NCBI RefSeq assembly: GCF_005943945.1
Contig: NZ_CP040710.1
Location: 3,083,501 to 3,147,500, forward strand
Length of the DNA: 64,000 bases
DNA from: Aggregatimonas sangjinii
Lineage (GTDB): Bacteria; Bacteroidota; Bacteroidia; Flavobacteriales; Flavobacteriaceae
Reading direction: 5' to 3'
Part shown: positions 17,701-27,700 of the stretch, one piece after another
Layout: each line of letters begins with the position of its first letter
How positions within the stretch are numbered: position 1 is the first letter of the stretch
Notes under the pieces: generated by a model
Told to the model about the DNA's origin: nothing
The model's database searches: none
What the model saw: the letters and a program-made list of their open reading frames with translations, nothing else
Program-made: the position numbers and the translations under genes

Positions 17701-18712
17701 TCCATCGGGAATCGGTTTCAGGTCCTTCATAATAGCGCAGCTTCTCATCTTTTTGTAAGGAATCTTCTTTTTTTAGGGAAATTGTATGGAGCTGTCTAAC
17801 AATCTGGTCATTTTCCTTTTCAAAACGTGCTCCAATATCCGTACTCAAGGATTTCAACCCATCGGGTACCACATGATAGTAGTCGTAATAGTGGCTCATT
17901 AAGGACAGGAAAATTACCATCATGATAGGCGCGCCCACGATAATCGAAATACCGGAAAGAATGACATCCTTGCTCGAAAGGCGTTCGTCTTCGGCAATAA
18001 AGAGCATTTTGAAGTAGGGTAGCCCAAACAGACTAAGCAACAAAAAGGTGGTCAACAGGGCAATAATCCAGGGATCTAGTTTTCTGATATTTTCATTATA
18101 ATGTTCCGCTTTCACCAGCCCGATAATGGTAATCTTAAGACGAACAAAACGATTGAAAGGCGTTACGAAATCATATTCCCGTCCGAAAAGCTGATATTTG
18201 ATATCCTCCTGGGGAATCGCCATGGAAACTCCGATATTCAGAAGGTTCTTTGCAAATAAGGAATCGGGCGGAATGGCCAGTCCCGCCAACGAACTCTTGT
18301 AAATGTCGGTATGTATTCCGGTAGAATCGGTATCCCGGATAAGGAGTATAAAATCGTCGAACTCCTGATCGAATCGTAAGGCCCTTTTCGGTTTTTTCCA
18401 ATCCTTTCCAATCGCAATTTCAATCGCATCGGCGTGTTTGCGCAATGTATCTTCGACCGCAGCTGGCGTTACTTTATTTTGTGAATTGTAGGACTGTACA
18501 TCATTGGTTAGTTGCCTGGAAATAATATCGAAGTAGGAATCTAGATTTCGGAGTTTCGCCTCCCTAAAATTGTGTTCGTTAACTTTAATGTGAAAATAAT
18601 AACCAGCGGCCATAGCACCGATCAGTACGGCACCGATCATAAGCATTCCAAAAAGCCGTTTGTATGATGAAAAGGGCTTGCTCAAACCTGTGAGTAACGA
18701 AGAAGTTGGCAT
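14750..18712 (-). CDS. Giant multi-pass membrane protein with dCache-like sensor regions and a P-loop domain
   Basis: The product has 1320 residues. TM1 is at about 20-40; an extracytoplasmic region follows to about 205; TM helices lie near 210-232 and 243-268; a second large extracytoplasmic domain (about 270-525) ends in a dCache-like part (FAIVDDKGEVWFHSEEG). Several further TM helices lie between about 540 and 730, then a periplasmic loop and another TM near 895-915. The cytoplasmic part has a Walker-A-like GLPFSGKRH (about 953-961) and a Walker-B-like VFIIEHLEH (about 1018-1026), and two TM segments close the C-terminus. No histidine-kinase, GGDEF or methyl-accepting domain is visible. 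I know no named family with this order; it may be a STAND-like or ATP-dependent signalling or gating protein. The context beside an eCIS is suggestive only. Confidence 0.8.
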   Translation of the reverse strand: MPTSSLLTGLSKPFSSYKRLFGMLMIGAVLIGAMAAGYYFHIKVNEHNFREAKLRNLDSYFDIISRQLTNDVQSYNSQNKVTPAAVEDTLRKHADAIEIAIGKDWKKPKRALRFDQEFDDFILLIRDTDSTGIHTDIYKSSLAGLAIPPDSLFAKNLLNIGVSMAIPQEDIKYQLFGREYDFVTPFNRFVRLKITIIGLVKAEHYNENIRKLDPWIIALLTTFLLLSLFGLPYFKMLFIAEDERLSSKDVILSGISIIVGAPIMMVIFLSLMSHYYDYYHVVPDGLKSLSTDIGARFEKENDQIVRQLHTISLKKEDSLQKDEKLRYYEGPETDSRWMDHFKFISKINPKGEVYYHLALIQKDSNNIKNTKTLDSRPYFKDFDTATNVWHAQFGTEYVMRPVVSIEDRTEEAVYILNNPSDALSGYRVGSVQLKSVHEPILPFGYQFAIVDDKGEVWFHSEEGRATLENFFTVSRQFDELKAAVIGRINAGGMVNYREKGKLFNVTPVEGTNLSVIAFYDIGLLRTRVSEVLTLASTAIALAFLLMFLITILSLIIRNPKLGLYRYDTFLFEFLTPKKGKRDTYILLSGLFTGILFIAIGIGSCFPVAPAKVYIICLLLGIWAYLTVYYTLHPYRNRKAIKFRVRDFMLLVVIVSLNVLMVRMNLDAFGFLTVVIIVQLCFLFFIVRGQLFSIPEGIRKLCKRSFVNLHIAYRYWYSIFLFSWLALAAIYPSYLFFQKAKEVTDAVWFKTDQMHMGERYIAKKRSIVQKLPQFDTLKPRFSQLYNAHLTEGLYPKNVVFSYQDIIKTFTLKPSELLFDAFLWKTRPVYDERVRKFQALVHQQSQDSLWESKRSTDSLSFSLKYPDSKGGIKVAVHNDEQFMNPDLGFPYLKLTGILLILALLFSLILFFVDRFFALRFRHLRPNDFDTDTEKGYVKKFGRMLLAEKSNSGLFLIGLPFSGKRHFAKKIIAAAGYKTVATLSMLRLDNVDINADISEILGVLATGFRKKDDGLFVWEDQEVFIIEHLEHNLKSFDANHTKLKLISFLISERKRVVLISEVYPSQILALYENPSADSGLPWGSLEDDFNSWRNILSAFPQVIIGITQNKARVYEVLKAEYKNIPRAFDKTISPLVNELGHSKFLPTLAPVILSKTLYGSEDPDDKSERLDLQRMTMHTQNVAHGYYNDIWNSLPTRERYMLYDLAKDGFLNIKNRHSLFSLMKKGLVVWRDRPAIFNYSFMNFIVTSVSLNEALRLENKHRGKSSWGSLRILFYLIILTIIIFIALGKPDLITDFDAAIGALGGLGVVIPLVSKFLASGGRK

Positions 18713-19818
18713 GGTTGCAAATCTTTTAGGACATGCGAAGTCGCCCCACTATTGAAGCGAATTAGTCGAGAGACGTCAAAACAGTCTCTGTGGTTCCATT
18801 CTGTGGGGAAGCGATAGTAGAGCGGTTGGTACTACTTACTATAAATGAAGGGGATATCTTAGAACAAATTAAAAAGAACTGTTTGTCGATCCGGTGATTT
18901 TTGTACGGATTGCCGAAAATTCTGTGTGAATCGGGGGAGAAACGTTTATTTCAAAAAATTACCTGAACCAAGGTCATTTTAGATAAGGCGAGGGCCTTCC
19001 CAAATATGGCGGTTTGCATTTAAGACCGAGTCCTGTAGACCGAAAAATAGGGCTAAAAATGACAGGCATCAGAAAATCTTGGATATTTACCAAGGTGTTA
19101 CTGCCAACGTGCTAGTGGCTCATGCTAGCGCGCCATAATTTTCATGATAAAAAATATGGTCAGTGATAAAATGAGACAGCTGATGGCCACCAATACGTTT
19201 TCCTTGGTGAATTCCTTCTTGACATTAATTAATATCGTTTTCATATTAGTGTGTTTAAGACAAAATTGGCCCGAATCCGATTGCGGGAAAAAACTAGTCG
19301 ATGTAGGTAAGTTTCAACCGCCCATTGACCCCATAGGTGCATTATATCGAGAAAATAAGTTCTTGAACGCTATTTGTTCCTAATCAGTTTGATGGAAAAA
19401 TTTGCGAGCCGTGCTTTTCAATATTGCTCCGCACCGTGACCATGTGCCCTTCAATACGTAACCGGGATCGAGCCAATTTTGAAAAGGCAATTCAAACGCA
19501 AGGCTCTGAACTAAATCCGAAAAGAAAAAAACGGCAATGCATCATCCACAGAAAGCCCTAATTTTTATTCCCGAACAGGATGTGGTTTACCCTATGGGCA
19601 ATCACCATTTCTAGGGATTGACTGATATGAAAACAATGCCTATTTTTAAACAAAGGTTCGCAGATCCGAACCTCCACGTCGGTTTTCGGGATTAAAATAA
19701 TTCCGATGTTCCGGTATACACCGATTCTTTAAACACTACCGGGATAGTCTCGAAGCCATGGTGTAGCGTGGTAAGGTAGCCTCCCCAAAAAACCCGGCAA
19801 CACTATAAAACAAAACCT
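18713..19818. other. 1.1-kb intergenic stretch without a convincing gene
   Basis: This gap separates the divergent giant membrane protein and metalloprotease genes and must carry both promoters, but I cannot pick out a clear TAnnTTTG promoter. A 79-codon frame at 19144-19383 (+) with one hydrophobic segment (about 20-38) is the only open frame of note; it has no recognisable relatives and is left as doubtful. The 100 bp before the metalloprotease start include GC-rich imperfect palindromes (about 19735-19800) that could form a 5' leader structure. Confidence 0.5.
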
Positions 19819-21474
19819 ATGAAAATCTATCACTTTAAAAACGAACAGGTACTCCCCATTGACGAGGGTGCTCCAAATGAAATTAATTCGACCATTACCG
19901 TGCAGGGTACCGGTGGGAATATTACCGATGTAAATGTAAAATTGGACATTGACCATTCGTATACCCGCGATCTGGAAATACGACTAAAAGGTCCAGATGG
20001 TACAAGTATACTTTTGGTAACCGGAATAGGCGGCAGCGGCGATGATTTTGAGGAAACGACTTTTGACGATAATGCAAGTGTAGCTATCCGTAGCGGCACG
20101 GCTCCCTTTCAAGGGGTATTTCGTCCTGTTGAAGGCCTTAATCAATTCAATGGCACCGATGCCAACGGAAACTGGAGTTTGGAAATTGCCGATCGCGCCT
20201 TTCAAGATGGCGGATCGTTAAATAAATGGGAGCTTGAAATCATTACGGACGAACCCGTCGAAAATACGGGACCGTTTGTTTTCAACAACCGAACCCTGAC
20301 ACCTATCCCGGCCACGGGAACGCCAACGATAACATCACAAATCAATGTGCAAGGTCTTAGCGATATCAATGTGGCGGAGGTATGTGTCACCATCGATTTG
20401 GATCACACCTTTACGGGCGATCTAAAAATCAGTATCGTCAGCCCTGACGATAAGGAAGTCGTCCTCGTGGAAAGTGAAGGAGGAAGCGGTGATCATTTTA
20501 ACGATACCACTTTCGATGATGCGGCTTCGGAGGAAATCACTTCCGGCTCGGCACCCTACACCGGAACTTTTCGGCCAGAGGGCAATCTGGCAGATTTTCA
20601 AGGAATATCCCCTACCGGAATTTGGAAATTGATCGTCAAAGACCAGGCCAACCTCGATGGGGGAGCCTTAAAATCATGGACACTCGCTATAAAAAGTAAT
20701 GACACCCCGCAACCGACCTCGCCTTTTAAGATAGAAGTCAACTTTTTGGGCGGACTGACCAATAGTCAACAGGCGGCCTTCCAGATCGCCGCTGACCGCT
20801 GGTCGGAAATCATCGTTGGCAATCTGCCTTCGGTCAATACGGATATCGGGGTGGTAGATGACCTGGTCATCGACGCCGAGGGTATCGTAATCGATGGTTC
20901 CGGTGGGATTTTAGGGCAAGCGGGGCCCACCCAGCTTCGACCTGGGAGTATGCTACCCGCCAGGGGCATCATGCAATTTGATTCGGCCGACCTGCAGCAA
21001 ATGGAAGACGATGGATCACTGACCGGGGTTATCGTGCACGAAATGGGCCATGTCCTGGGTATCGGTACACTTTGGTCGACCTTCGGATTGATCGAGGGAA
21101 CCGGATCGGACAACCCGGAATTTAAAGGGTCGAATGCCATAGCGGAATACGCCACATTGAAAAACGCCCCCTCGGGTTTTGTGCCCCTTGCCAATACAGG
21201 CGGACAGGGCACTCGGGAAGGACATTGGAGGGAATCTGTATTCGACACCGAGTTGATGACCGGTTATGTTGATGTTGGCCAAATGCCGTTGAGCAGGCTT
21301 ACCGTGGCTTCGCTTCAGGATATCGGTTATCAAGTCGACTACAACAAGGCCGACCCCTATATTTTACCTTTTGCCTTGCTTACTAGGGGCAGAATCGAAG
21401 CCAAGAGCGTACACCGATGTCAAGTCGGTGTTCCCGCTTTTGAAGTGCTGCCGGAAGACAGCGTGGTTCAATAG
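19819..21474 (+). CDS. Leishmanolysin-type (M8-like) zinc metalloprotease with two P-domains, no signal peptide
   Basis: The 551-residue product begins with two proprotein-convertase P-domain-like beta-sandwiches (about 18-150 and 160-292), each with the GGSGDDFEETTFDD/GGSGDHFNDTTFDD block and a GNWSLEI or GIWKLIV strand. The peptidase domain (about 300-520) has HEMGHVLGIG at 407-416 (zinc ligands His407 and His411, catalytic Glu408), a likely third ligand His469 in REGHWRESVF, and the Met-turn ELMTGY. P-domains normally accompany secreted proteases, yet the protein starts MKIYHFKNEQVLPIDEG with no signal peptide and the frame has no better start. It lies in the eCIS neighbourhood, so loading into the injection system is a reasonable guess. 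A type IX C-terminal sorting domain is not evident. Confidence 0.85.
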   Translation: MKIYHFKNEQVLPIDEGAPNEINSTITVQGTGGNITDVNVKLDIDHSYTRDLEIRLKGPDGTSILLVTGIGGSGDDFEETTFDDNASVAIRSGTAPFQGVFRPVEGLNQFNGTDANGNWSLEIADRAFQDGGSLNKWELEIITDEPVENTGPFVFNNRTLTPIPATGTPTITSQINVQGLSDINVAEVCVTIDLDHTFTGDLKISIVSPDDKEVVLVESEGGSGDHFNDTTFDDAASEEITSGSAPYTGTFRPEGNLADFQGISPTGIWKLIVKDQANLDGGALKSWTLAIKSNDTPQPTSPFKIEVNFLGGLTNSQQAAFQIAADRWSEIIVGNLPSVNTDIGVVDDLVIDAEGIVIDGSGGILGQAGPTQLRPGSMLPARGIMQFDSADLQQMEDDGSLTGVIVHEMGHVLGIGTLWSTFGLIEGTGSDNPEFKGSNAIAEYATLKNAPSGFVPLANTGGQGTREGHWRESVFDTELMTGYVDVGQMPLSRLTVASLQDIGYQVDYNKADPYILPFALLTRGRIEAKSVHRCQVGVPAFEVLPEDSVVQ

Positions 21475-22000
21475 TCTTGATATTTAATTAGTCTAATAGG
21501 GTATTGAGGGCCTTATGCGCTACTCTCGATAAATCTGGCTGCCTTAGTTTGAAGTGAATTTCTTGCGACAATTTATCTCTTCATTGGGTGTCGCAATTAC
21601 GCCAGATTATATTGGAGTATCAAAACCAATCACAGAATGATGGATGGCTTTGTTTTGATTTTGGAATAGCCTTTCGATAGGGGTATTGAATAGTTCCAGC
21701 GTTTATACTCACCTCATTTAAAAGAATCAAATCAACCTTCCTTATAAATACACTCCCGTACGGGTCTGTCATAATCAAATCTCGACTATAGGTTTTTCAA
21801 TCCAGAACTTAATCCGATTTCCAATTCTCTGCAATCCGCATTTTTTTAATTTTTATTAATGGGGCAAAGCCCTTGGTTATCTTTTCATTACCTAAAACAC
21901 AGTTGTGATATTCCGAAAAGTTCAGCGTTTTCTGTAATTATTTAAGAATACCCCGACAAAAAGATAAATTCTTAATTATTAATTCAAAAAATCATATGTT
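21475..22000. other. AT-rich intergenic region, no gene seen
   Basis: These 526 bp between the metalloprotease and a lipoprotein gene hold no open frame of 60 codons or more. Short translated stretches on both strands look like scrambled remnants but none could be assigned. The last 60 bp are very AT-rich (AAATTCTTAATTATTAATTC around 21966-21985) and probably contain the lipoprotein promoter. Confidence 0.45.
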
Positions 22001-22870
22001 ATGAAGAAGATTTCAATTATGCTAGTGATTACCTGTTTCCTTGTCAGTTGCAACAAAGAAGATGTCAATCAAGATGTTCCCGCCGAAAATCTGGAATTCG
22101 CAGACCCCTTATCGAATATGGTGGAAGACCTGAGCAGTGTCAGTGCGAGAAGCACAACAAACTCTGCGAGTAATCCAGTCGTCATTACTGCGGAAACCTT
22201 TGTAGATTTTGTTGATTACACGATTCCCATCTGTGATATTGGCCCGTTTAAGTTGGAACGGTTCAATGGTCTTTTTTATGGACTACCGAACGGTACGACC
22301 TCTTCGGCACCCACTATTTGGGATTTGACGGACGAAGGTTGTTATGCCAGGGTAAGCAGTTCAGGAGGAAGCGGGCAGGAGGAGTTTCAATTCGGACTTT
22401 ACTACGAAATCTTTGGTATCGTAGTTCAAAAGTCGGAACCCCTCAATCGAACCAGGGGCTTTTGGTTTACCGAAATCGATAACTCTGACCAAGTACGTAA
22501 GGTTACTTTTTTTGAGGATGGATCCTTTGAATTAGGTCTTCCTATGGCTAACCCCATTCAAACCGATTTGAATTGTTCAGGAGCGGGAACGTTTCCGACC
22601 GGTAATTTTTTCGCCTCTGATTTTCCCAGAGGAGAGCGTTTAGTTAGAAACTTAAACGATCAAAACCTTTTATACGAATCACTTGGTAATGGATTGAGAT
22701 TTCTAGGAATTTGTGGTGAGGGAGAAATCGTTACCGACATCTGCGCAGATGTCGAACCTTTTAATCGCTCCACTCGATATAGAAGAGGAGACCAAGTAGT
22801 ATATCGTAATTTTCTGTTTACCCGTGTTAGAAGGGGATGGAGAAGAGACGGAAGATGTGGTATCAACTAA
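22001..22870 (+). CDS. Lipoprotein with a C-terminal carbohydrate-binding-like tail
   Basis: The 289-residue protein starts with a lipoprotein signal, MKKISIMLVITCFLVSC, with lipobox LVSC and lipidated Cys17. A beta-rich domain of about 150 residues follows without a recognised family. The last 45 residues (EPFNRSTRYRRGDQVVYRNF and a terminal WRRDGRC) resemble the Y-x-x-GDxVxY pattern of small CBM5/12-type chitin-binding modules, which is weak evidence. Six cysteines after the lipid Cys suggest disulfides. It has its own AT-rich promoter region upstream and a strong terminator downstream, so it is monocistronic. The function is unknown; surface glycan contact is a guess. Confidence 0.7.
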   Translation: MKKISIMLVITCFLVSCNKEDVNQDVPAENLEFADPLSNMVEDLSSVSARSTTNSASNPVVITAETFVDFVDYTIPICDIGPFKLERFNGLFYGLPNGTTSSAPTIWDLTDEGCYARVSSSGGSGQEEFQFGLYYEIFGIVVQKSEPLNRTRGFWFTEIDNSDQVRKVTFFEDGSFELGLPMANPIQTDLNCSGAGTFPTGNFFASDFPRGERLVRNLNDQNLLYESLGNGLRFLGICGEGEIVTDICADVEPFNRSTRYRRGDQVVYRNFLFTRVRRGWRRDGRCGIN

Positions 22871-22890
22871 TTGTTGTCATATCAAAATTT

Positions 22891-22927
22891 AAAATGGCGA
22901 GGCCTTGTGCCCCGCCATTTTTTTTCC
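22891..22927 (+). terminator. Rho-independent terminator after lipoprotein gene
   Basis: AAAATGGCG and CGCCATTTT pair; after one mismatch the stem continues GGC/GCC around a CTTGT loop, followed by a run of T. It starts 20 bp after the lipoprotein stop codon. Confidence 0.9.
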
Positions 22928-23679
22928 TTTTATTCCCGTTTATCGTAGAAGGTATCCTGATTCCGATCAATCAGGCAAGAGCGTAGGCATAACCATGCTA
23001 TTATGACAAAGCTCATCCCCAAATCTTTACAGGATTTCGAGTCAAATAGCCAAACCCGGCTTACTCTGCTTGGAATTAGCACGCACGCAACCGTTTCATT
23101 ATTGAAAGAACAATTGCTGCTGGTACGTTATTTTCACTATTGATGCAATATCGAAACAATAGAAAAAATGTGGGACAATATTGACAGTAATGAAGCAATA
23201 GTGATTATTACCGAGCGGGCTAATCGCTTAAATTAGTCGAACCAGTTTAAAAATAAACTACCCAGAGGCAAGCCGTCTAGGAATTGAAAGGAAATTCAAT
23301 TTAGATTTCGACCCAAGGCAAGCGTCAGAGCATTCAATCTCGATTATCGGGTAAATACCGAATATCGACTGGCCGACCGTAAATGGTGTCAGTTTAACGA
23401 ATGTATACGTTCAGCAGCTCACTTGTATATCCTCTTGAACATAGATATCGAAGTGGGAATAAGGCTCGAAAGATATGGTATATGCACCAGGGAGCTAGTC
23501 ACCAAAAAAACCTGTGATTCTCTAAGGATGAACCGCCTTTTCGATAACAGGACTTTCGACAATTAAAGACCAAAACGATTAGTCTATACAAATCCTCACC
23601 TTAATAAGATAGATTACATCCAGTATTGAAAGTGTTTTTTTATAGAATAAGTATAACAAAGTTTAATAAAATAAGAATT
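22928..23679. other. Intergenic region upstream of lyase-like gene containing a copy of the HTCS operator
   Basis: About 750 bp without a gene. The operator-like block at 23131-23214 is listed separately. The 465 bp between that block and the lyase-like start contain no ORF of note; the final 50 bp are AT-rich (TTTAATAAAATAAGAATT just before the ATG) and form the 5' leader. Confidence 0.5.
23131..23214 (+). promoter_or_regulatory. Operator-like repeat block, second copy (upstream of lyase-like lipoprotein)
   Basis: TCACTATTG at 23134-23142 faces CAATAGaaA at 23157-23165, and half-sites CAGTAATGA (23185-23193) and CAATAGTGA (23196-23204) follow, ending in TTATTACCGA. Offsets from the first half-site (23, 51, 62 bp) are identical to those in the block at 28881-28963 between the HTCS and SusC genes. 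This is likely a binding region of the neighbouring HTCS. Confidence 0.7.
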
Positions 23680-24522
23680 ATGAAAAGTATGACAATCAAA
23701 ATTAGGCCAGGGTTTTTAAAACTGCTCTTCGTTTCTTTAATCTTCATATATTCTTGCGATCGCGAAGCGGGAGTCGATGATTTAGAGATACAACAGGAGG
23801 TATTGGAGCAAACAAAATCGACCTCATCGGTAAGTTCTGGCAAGGGCAATGAAACCATTGTATTAAAGGGAGGGATAGAGAGTCCGAACAATGCCGGTAA
23901 CTGCTACCCAAAGAGAACGCAGCCCGAGGTAATTATGTCAGGTATTAACGAAACAAGTTATAAAATGAAATTTCAAATCAAATTCGATAGATATTTCGAC
24001 TTTGATCGAGGAGGAAAACTAGGTTACGGTATGTTTACCGGGGATGGTCCGGGCGGATGCCGCGGCGACGACGCCAAGAACAATAAAGGGGGTAGTTTTA
24101 GAGTAATGTGGAGAGGCCTAGGGGAAGGACCGAACCCGAATAAGTGCGTCGTAGACAATGACAAACTTATTACTGGCGAATTCTTCCCATATATCTACCA
24201 TAAAAACATGACCGATCGCTGTGGTGAAGATTTTGGTAAAAAGTATTCTATTGTGAGGAACAAATGGTATACCATCGTAATGGAATTTAAATCCAATACC
24301 GGTAGCAATGCGAATGGCGTTGCGAAATTATCCATTGGTCCTTCCGGTTCCAATAACTTTACTGTTGTTTTGGATAAAAGGAATATGGTTTGGTCAACAA
24401 ATCCTAGCAAAAACTTTGTCAATGTAATCAAACATAATTTTTTTAGAGGCGGTGCCGGCGCTAGTTGGGCCTCCCACGTAGACGGTAGAATTTACATTCG
24501 AAATGTACAATTGGGTATCTGA
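23680..24522 (+). CDS. Polysaccharide-lyase-like (PL14-type jelly-roll) lipoprotein
   Basis: The 280-residue product from ATG 23680 has a lipoprotein signal ending IYSC (lipid Cys26; Met4 is an alternative start). The mature domain shows the pattern of PL14/PL20-like beta-jelly-roll lyases: FDRYFDFDRGGKLGYGMFTG, GGSFRVMWRG, FFPYIYHKNMTDRCGEDFG, NKWYTIVMEFKSNTG and a closing FFRGGAGASWASHVDGRIYI. Such enzymes cut uronic-acid polysaccharides by beta-elimination at the cell surface or in the periplasm. The family assignment is by motif resemblance; PL28-like or non-catalytic glycan binding is possible. A copy of the HTCS operator lies about 470 bp upstream and a terminator directly downstream, so it is a monocistronic member of the adjacent PUL regulon. 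Confidence 0.7.
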   Translation: MKSMTIKIRPGFLKLLFVSLIFIYSCDREAGVDDLEIQQEVLEQTKSTSSVSSGKGNETIVLKGGIESPNNAGNCYPKRTQPEVIMSGINETSYKMKFQIKFDRYFDFDRGGKLGYGMFTGDGPGGCRGDDAKNNKGGSFRVMWRGLGEGPNPNKCVVDNDKLITGEFFPYIYHKNMTDRCGEDFGKKYSIVRNKWYTIVMEFKSNTGSNANGVAKLSIGPSGSNNFTVVLDKRNMVWSTNPSKNFVNVIKHNFFRGGAGASWASHVDGRIYIRNVQLGI

Positions 24523-24556
24523 TTTTTTTAGATTCCTTTGATGGGGGAATAAACAG

Positions 24557-24591
24557 AAAGCTCAGCGGGAAAAAACCTGCTGAGCTTTTTG
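24557..24591 (+). terminator. Rho-independent terminator after lyase-like gene
   Basis: AAAGCTCAGC pairs with GCTGAGCTTT around a GGGAAAAAACC-type apex, followed by a T-rich run. It lies 35 bp after the lyase-like stop. Confidence 0.88.
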
Positions 24592-24730
24592 TTTTAGGCT
24601 TTTTGCTGCTTATGACAAAATACACGTCTTTAACAAAAAGAGAATAACTTTTGTATCGATTCGTATCATAAACCCGATGAACCTCTTTAGCAATGCTACT
24701 ATTGCAATTTTAAATTGGGGAAGAACCGTC

Positions 24731-27700
24731 CTATACCCCTGGAAATGTAGGATGTTCGGCATGAACCCGTAGGTTTTTAAAATACTCTTGGGGAGTTACC
24801 TTATATACTTTTTTGAAACATCGTGTGAAGTACGATTGGGAACTAAAGCCTACACGATAAGCAACCTCGTTGAATCGATAATTTTTTTCCCTGACCAACT
24901 TTACGGCACATTCTATCCTTATTAAATTAATGAACCCAGTGGTGCTAAGTCCGGAAAGAGATTTTATTTTTCTATGAAGATTACTTCTACTGATCATTAG
25001 TTCCTCCGCCAATTTTTCCAAACTAAAGTCTTCATCAGACAAATTATGCTCTATGACCGCACGTATTCTATTGAGAAAAAAGCTATCAAGTCCACCTGCT
25101 TCAAGCGTTTTGTTCGAAATAAAACGTTTCGTGAAATTACTATGTATCCGCCTGCGCTGTTCTAATAGATTTTCAATCCGTTTCAATAATATCCGCTCAT
25201 CAAAAGGCTTTACCAAGTAAGCGTCCGCGCCTTTATCCAATCCCGTCAAAACGTTTCCTGACGATGATAGAGCGGTTAACAGGATAACTGGTATGTGGCT
25301 AGTTTCTAGTTGTGCTTTGACAATTTTACAAAATTCGAACCCATCCATTTCCGGCATCATTACGTCCGATACGATAACATCGATTTTAGACTGTTTTAAA
25401 ATAGCCAATCCCTCAGATCCATTTATCGCATATTTCACTTGATAATAATCCCTTAAAAAATCACAGATGAACGAACTAAAATCCAGATTGTCCTCTACAA
25501 CCAAAATCTGCGCACGATTTTCTTGACTAATTTCGTTTTTTGATACAATCGTTACTTCTTCCTCAACGCGTAAATTTTTGACAATTTGATGGCTTTCGGA
25601 AAGGATTCTTTGTGCCTTCTGTGTGGTTGGCAAAAGTATGGTGAAGCAAGAACCTTTGCCCAAAGTGCTTTGAACCGTAATTTGGCCTTGATGTAATAGA
25701 GTTAATTCCTTACAAATAGAAAGGCCTATTCCACTTCCCTTAACATCTTTCGCATCCTCTTTTTTATTGAGTTTTCCTTGCTCAAATCGATTGAAAATTT
25801 TAAACAGATCCTCATTGTCAATTCCAAAACCGTCGTCTTCTACGGTAAGCTGAATGAAACTATCAGAACTTATTTGGCCATAGCTTAACTGATTATCAAA
25901 GGCGTTTGACGTTATACCTACATTTTTCTCTACTGTTACCTTAATTTGACCGTGGGATTGAACGTATTTGTAAGCATTTGAGAGTAGGTTATAAATGAGC
26001 GTATCGAGCTTTTGTTGGTCAGCCTCGATTATAAGCGAAGAATAGTCCGTATTTAAAATAAAACTGATTTGGTTAGATTCCGCTTCACCTCTAAAACCCA
26101 TTTGAACTTCATTGACCAATTTCACAATATCGACCTCGCCAATATTTAATTTGCTTTCACCTTTCTCGAGCTTTCTTAGTTCAACAATTTGATTGATGAG
26201 CTCAAGCAGACGATGAGCATTACGTTTCGCGATAGCCAGATTGTCCCGGTCTTTTTGTGGAATGTTTTTTGATTTTATCAACTGCCTTAGAGGCCATAAG
26301 ATCAGTGTTAGAGGAGTTCTGAATTCATGCGAAATATTAGTAAAAAGCTTAAGCTTCATTTCATGGATATGTTCTTCGTTCTTACGTTGATTTTTCTCAA
26401 GTAGATATTCCCTCTTGAGTTTTAGACGTTCAAGGTAAAAACGACTTATAAAATATAAGATAGTAGCTAGTAGTACTGCATAGATGATATAGGCAAATGT
26501 AGTTTTGTACCAGTATTCATCGATTATTATTGTCATCTGTGTAGGCGTGTCGCTCCAAATTCCATCATTATTGGAGGCTTTTACCTGAAAGCTGTACTCG
26601 CCAGCTTCGAGTCCGGTAAATAATACGGAGCCCTCATTTTCTAAGGGTATCCAATCATCGTAATAGTTTAATAGACGGTATTTGTACCTATTTTTATTGG
26701 GAATCAAATAATTGTCAGCAGAGAAGTTGATGCGAAATGTTGTTTCATTAGGGCGTAATTGGATAGGATTAATTTCTAGATTTTCACCATAAACAGGGTA
26801 AATTGATTTATGATCGTTTGTGTTCAAAACATTGATTATCGTATATGGTCTTTTCGAATTGACTTTTATCTCGTTCGGATCAATGCCAGTGAACCCGTTC
26901 GTACCACCAAAATATACATGCCCTTTATCATCCCTAAATACGGCTTGCGGGCTGAATATATCTCCTTGAATGCCATCTAAAAAAACGAAATGACGTCTGC
27001 TTTTATTTTTGGGGTTGTAGAGGACCAGTCCATTATTTGAGCTGAACCAAATATTATTTTCAAAATCTTCTATGATACCATAGATACTTTTTTGTCTAAG
27101 GAAAGAAACGTCCTCAAAATTTTCAATTCTGTTTGAATCTGGATTATATGTCAATACTCCGTTAACTTTTGTTCCGATCAAAATTTTACCAGAGCTATGT
27201 TGCCATAAGCTATATACCGTGTAATTTTCTCGGTTACCTGAAGATCGATTATTCGTAATCTTTTTAATAGTTCCTGAAGGTAGGTGGATTCGATACAGCG
27301 AATTGTTTAAAGTTCCTACCCATAGATTGGAACCGTTGTCTACCAGAATAGACAACACATCGAGATTGGACATGGGAATGCCACTACTATTGTTGAGGAA
27401 GCAACGACGCATCCTTTTTGTTTTAAAACTATAGAAATTGATCCCACCTCCGAAGGTTCCGATCCAAATGCCATCATTCGCTTCGTGCAAAGCGTAAACA
27501 CTGTTGGAAGATATATGCTTGCCGTCATCCGGTCCGCGTTTGAATACTTGAAATGAAGAGGCACCTGCGGGCTTGTACCATAATCCTCTCCTAAAGGTAC
27601 CGGCCCAAATACCTCCGTTTTTGTCCCTGTACAGCGACTTAATGTTCTTGACCTGATTTTCCTTATCCAATGGAATAGTCTTGAACTTTTCGGTAGAAAG

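Noticed and set aside
19144-19383. A 79-codon frame with one hydrophobic segment
   Set aside because: No family, no clear start signal, isolated in a long non-coding gap; kept only as a note.
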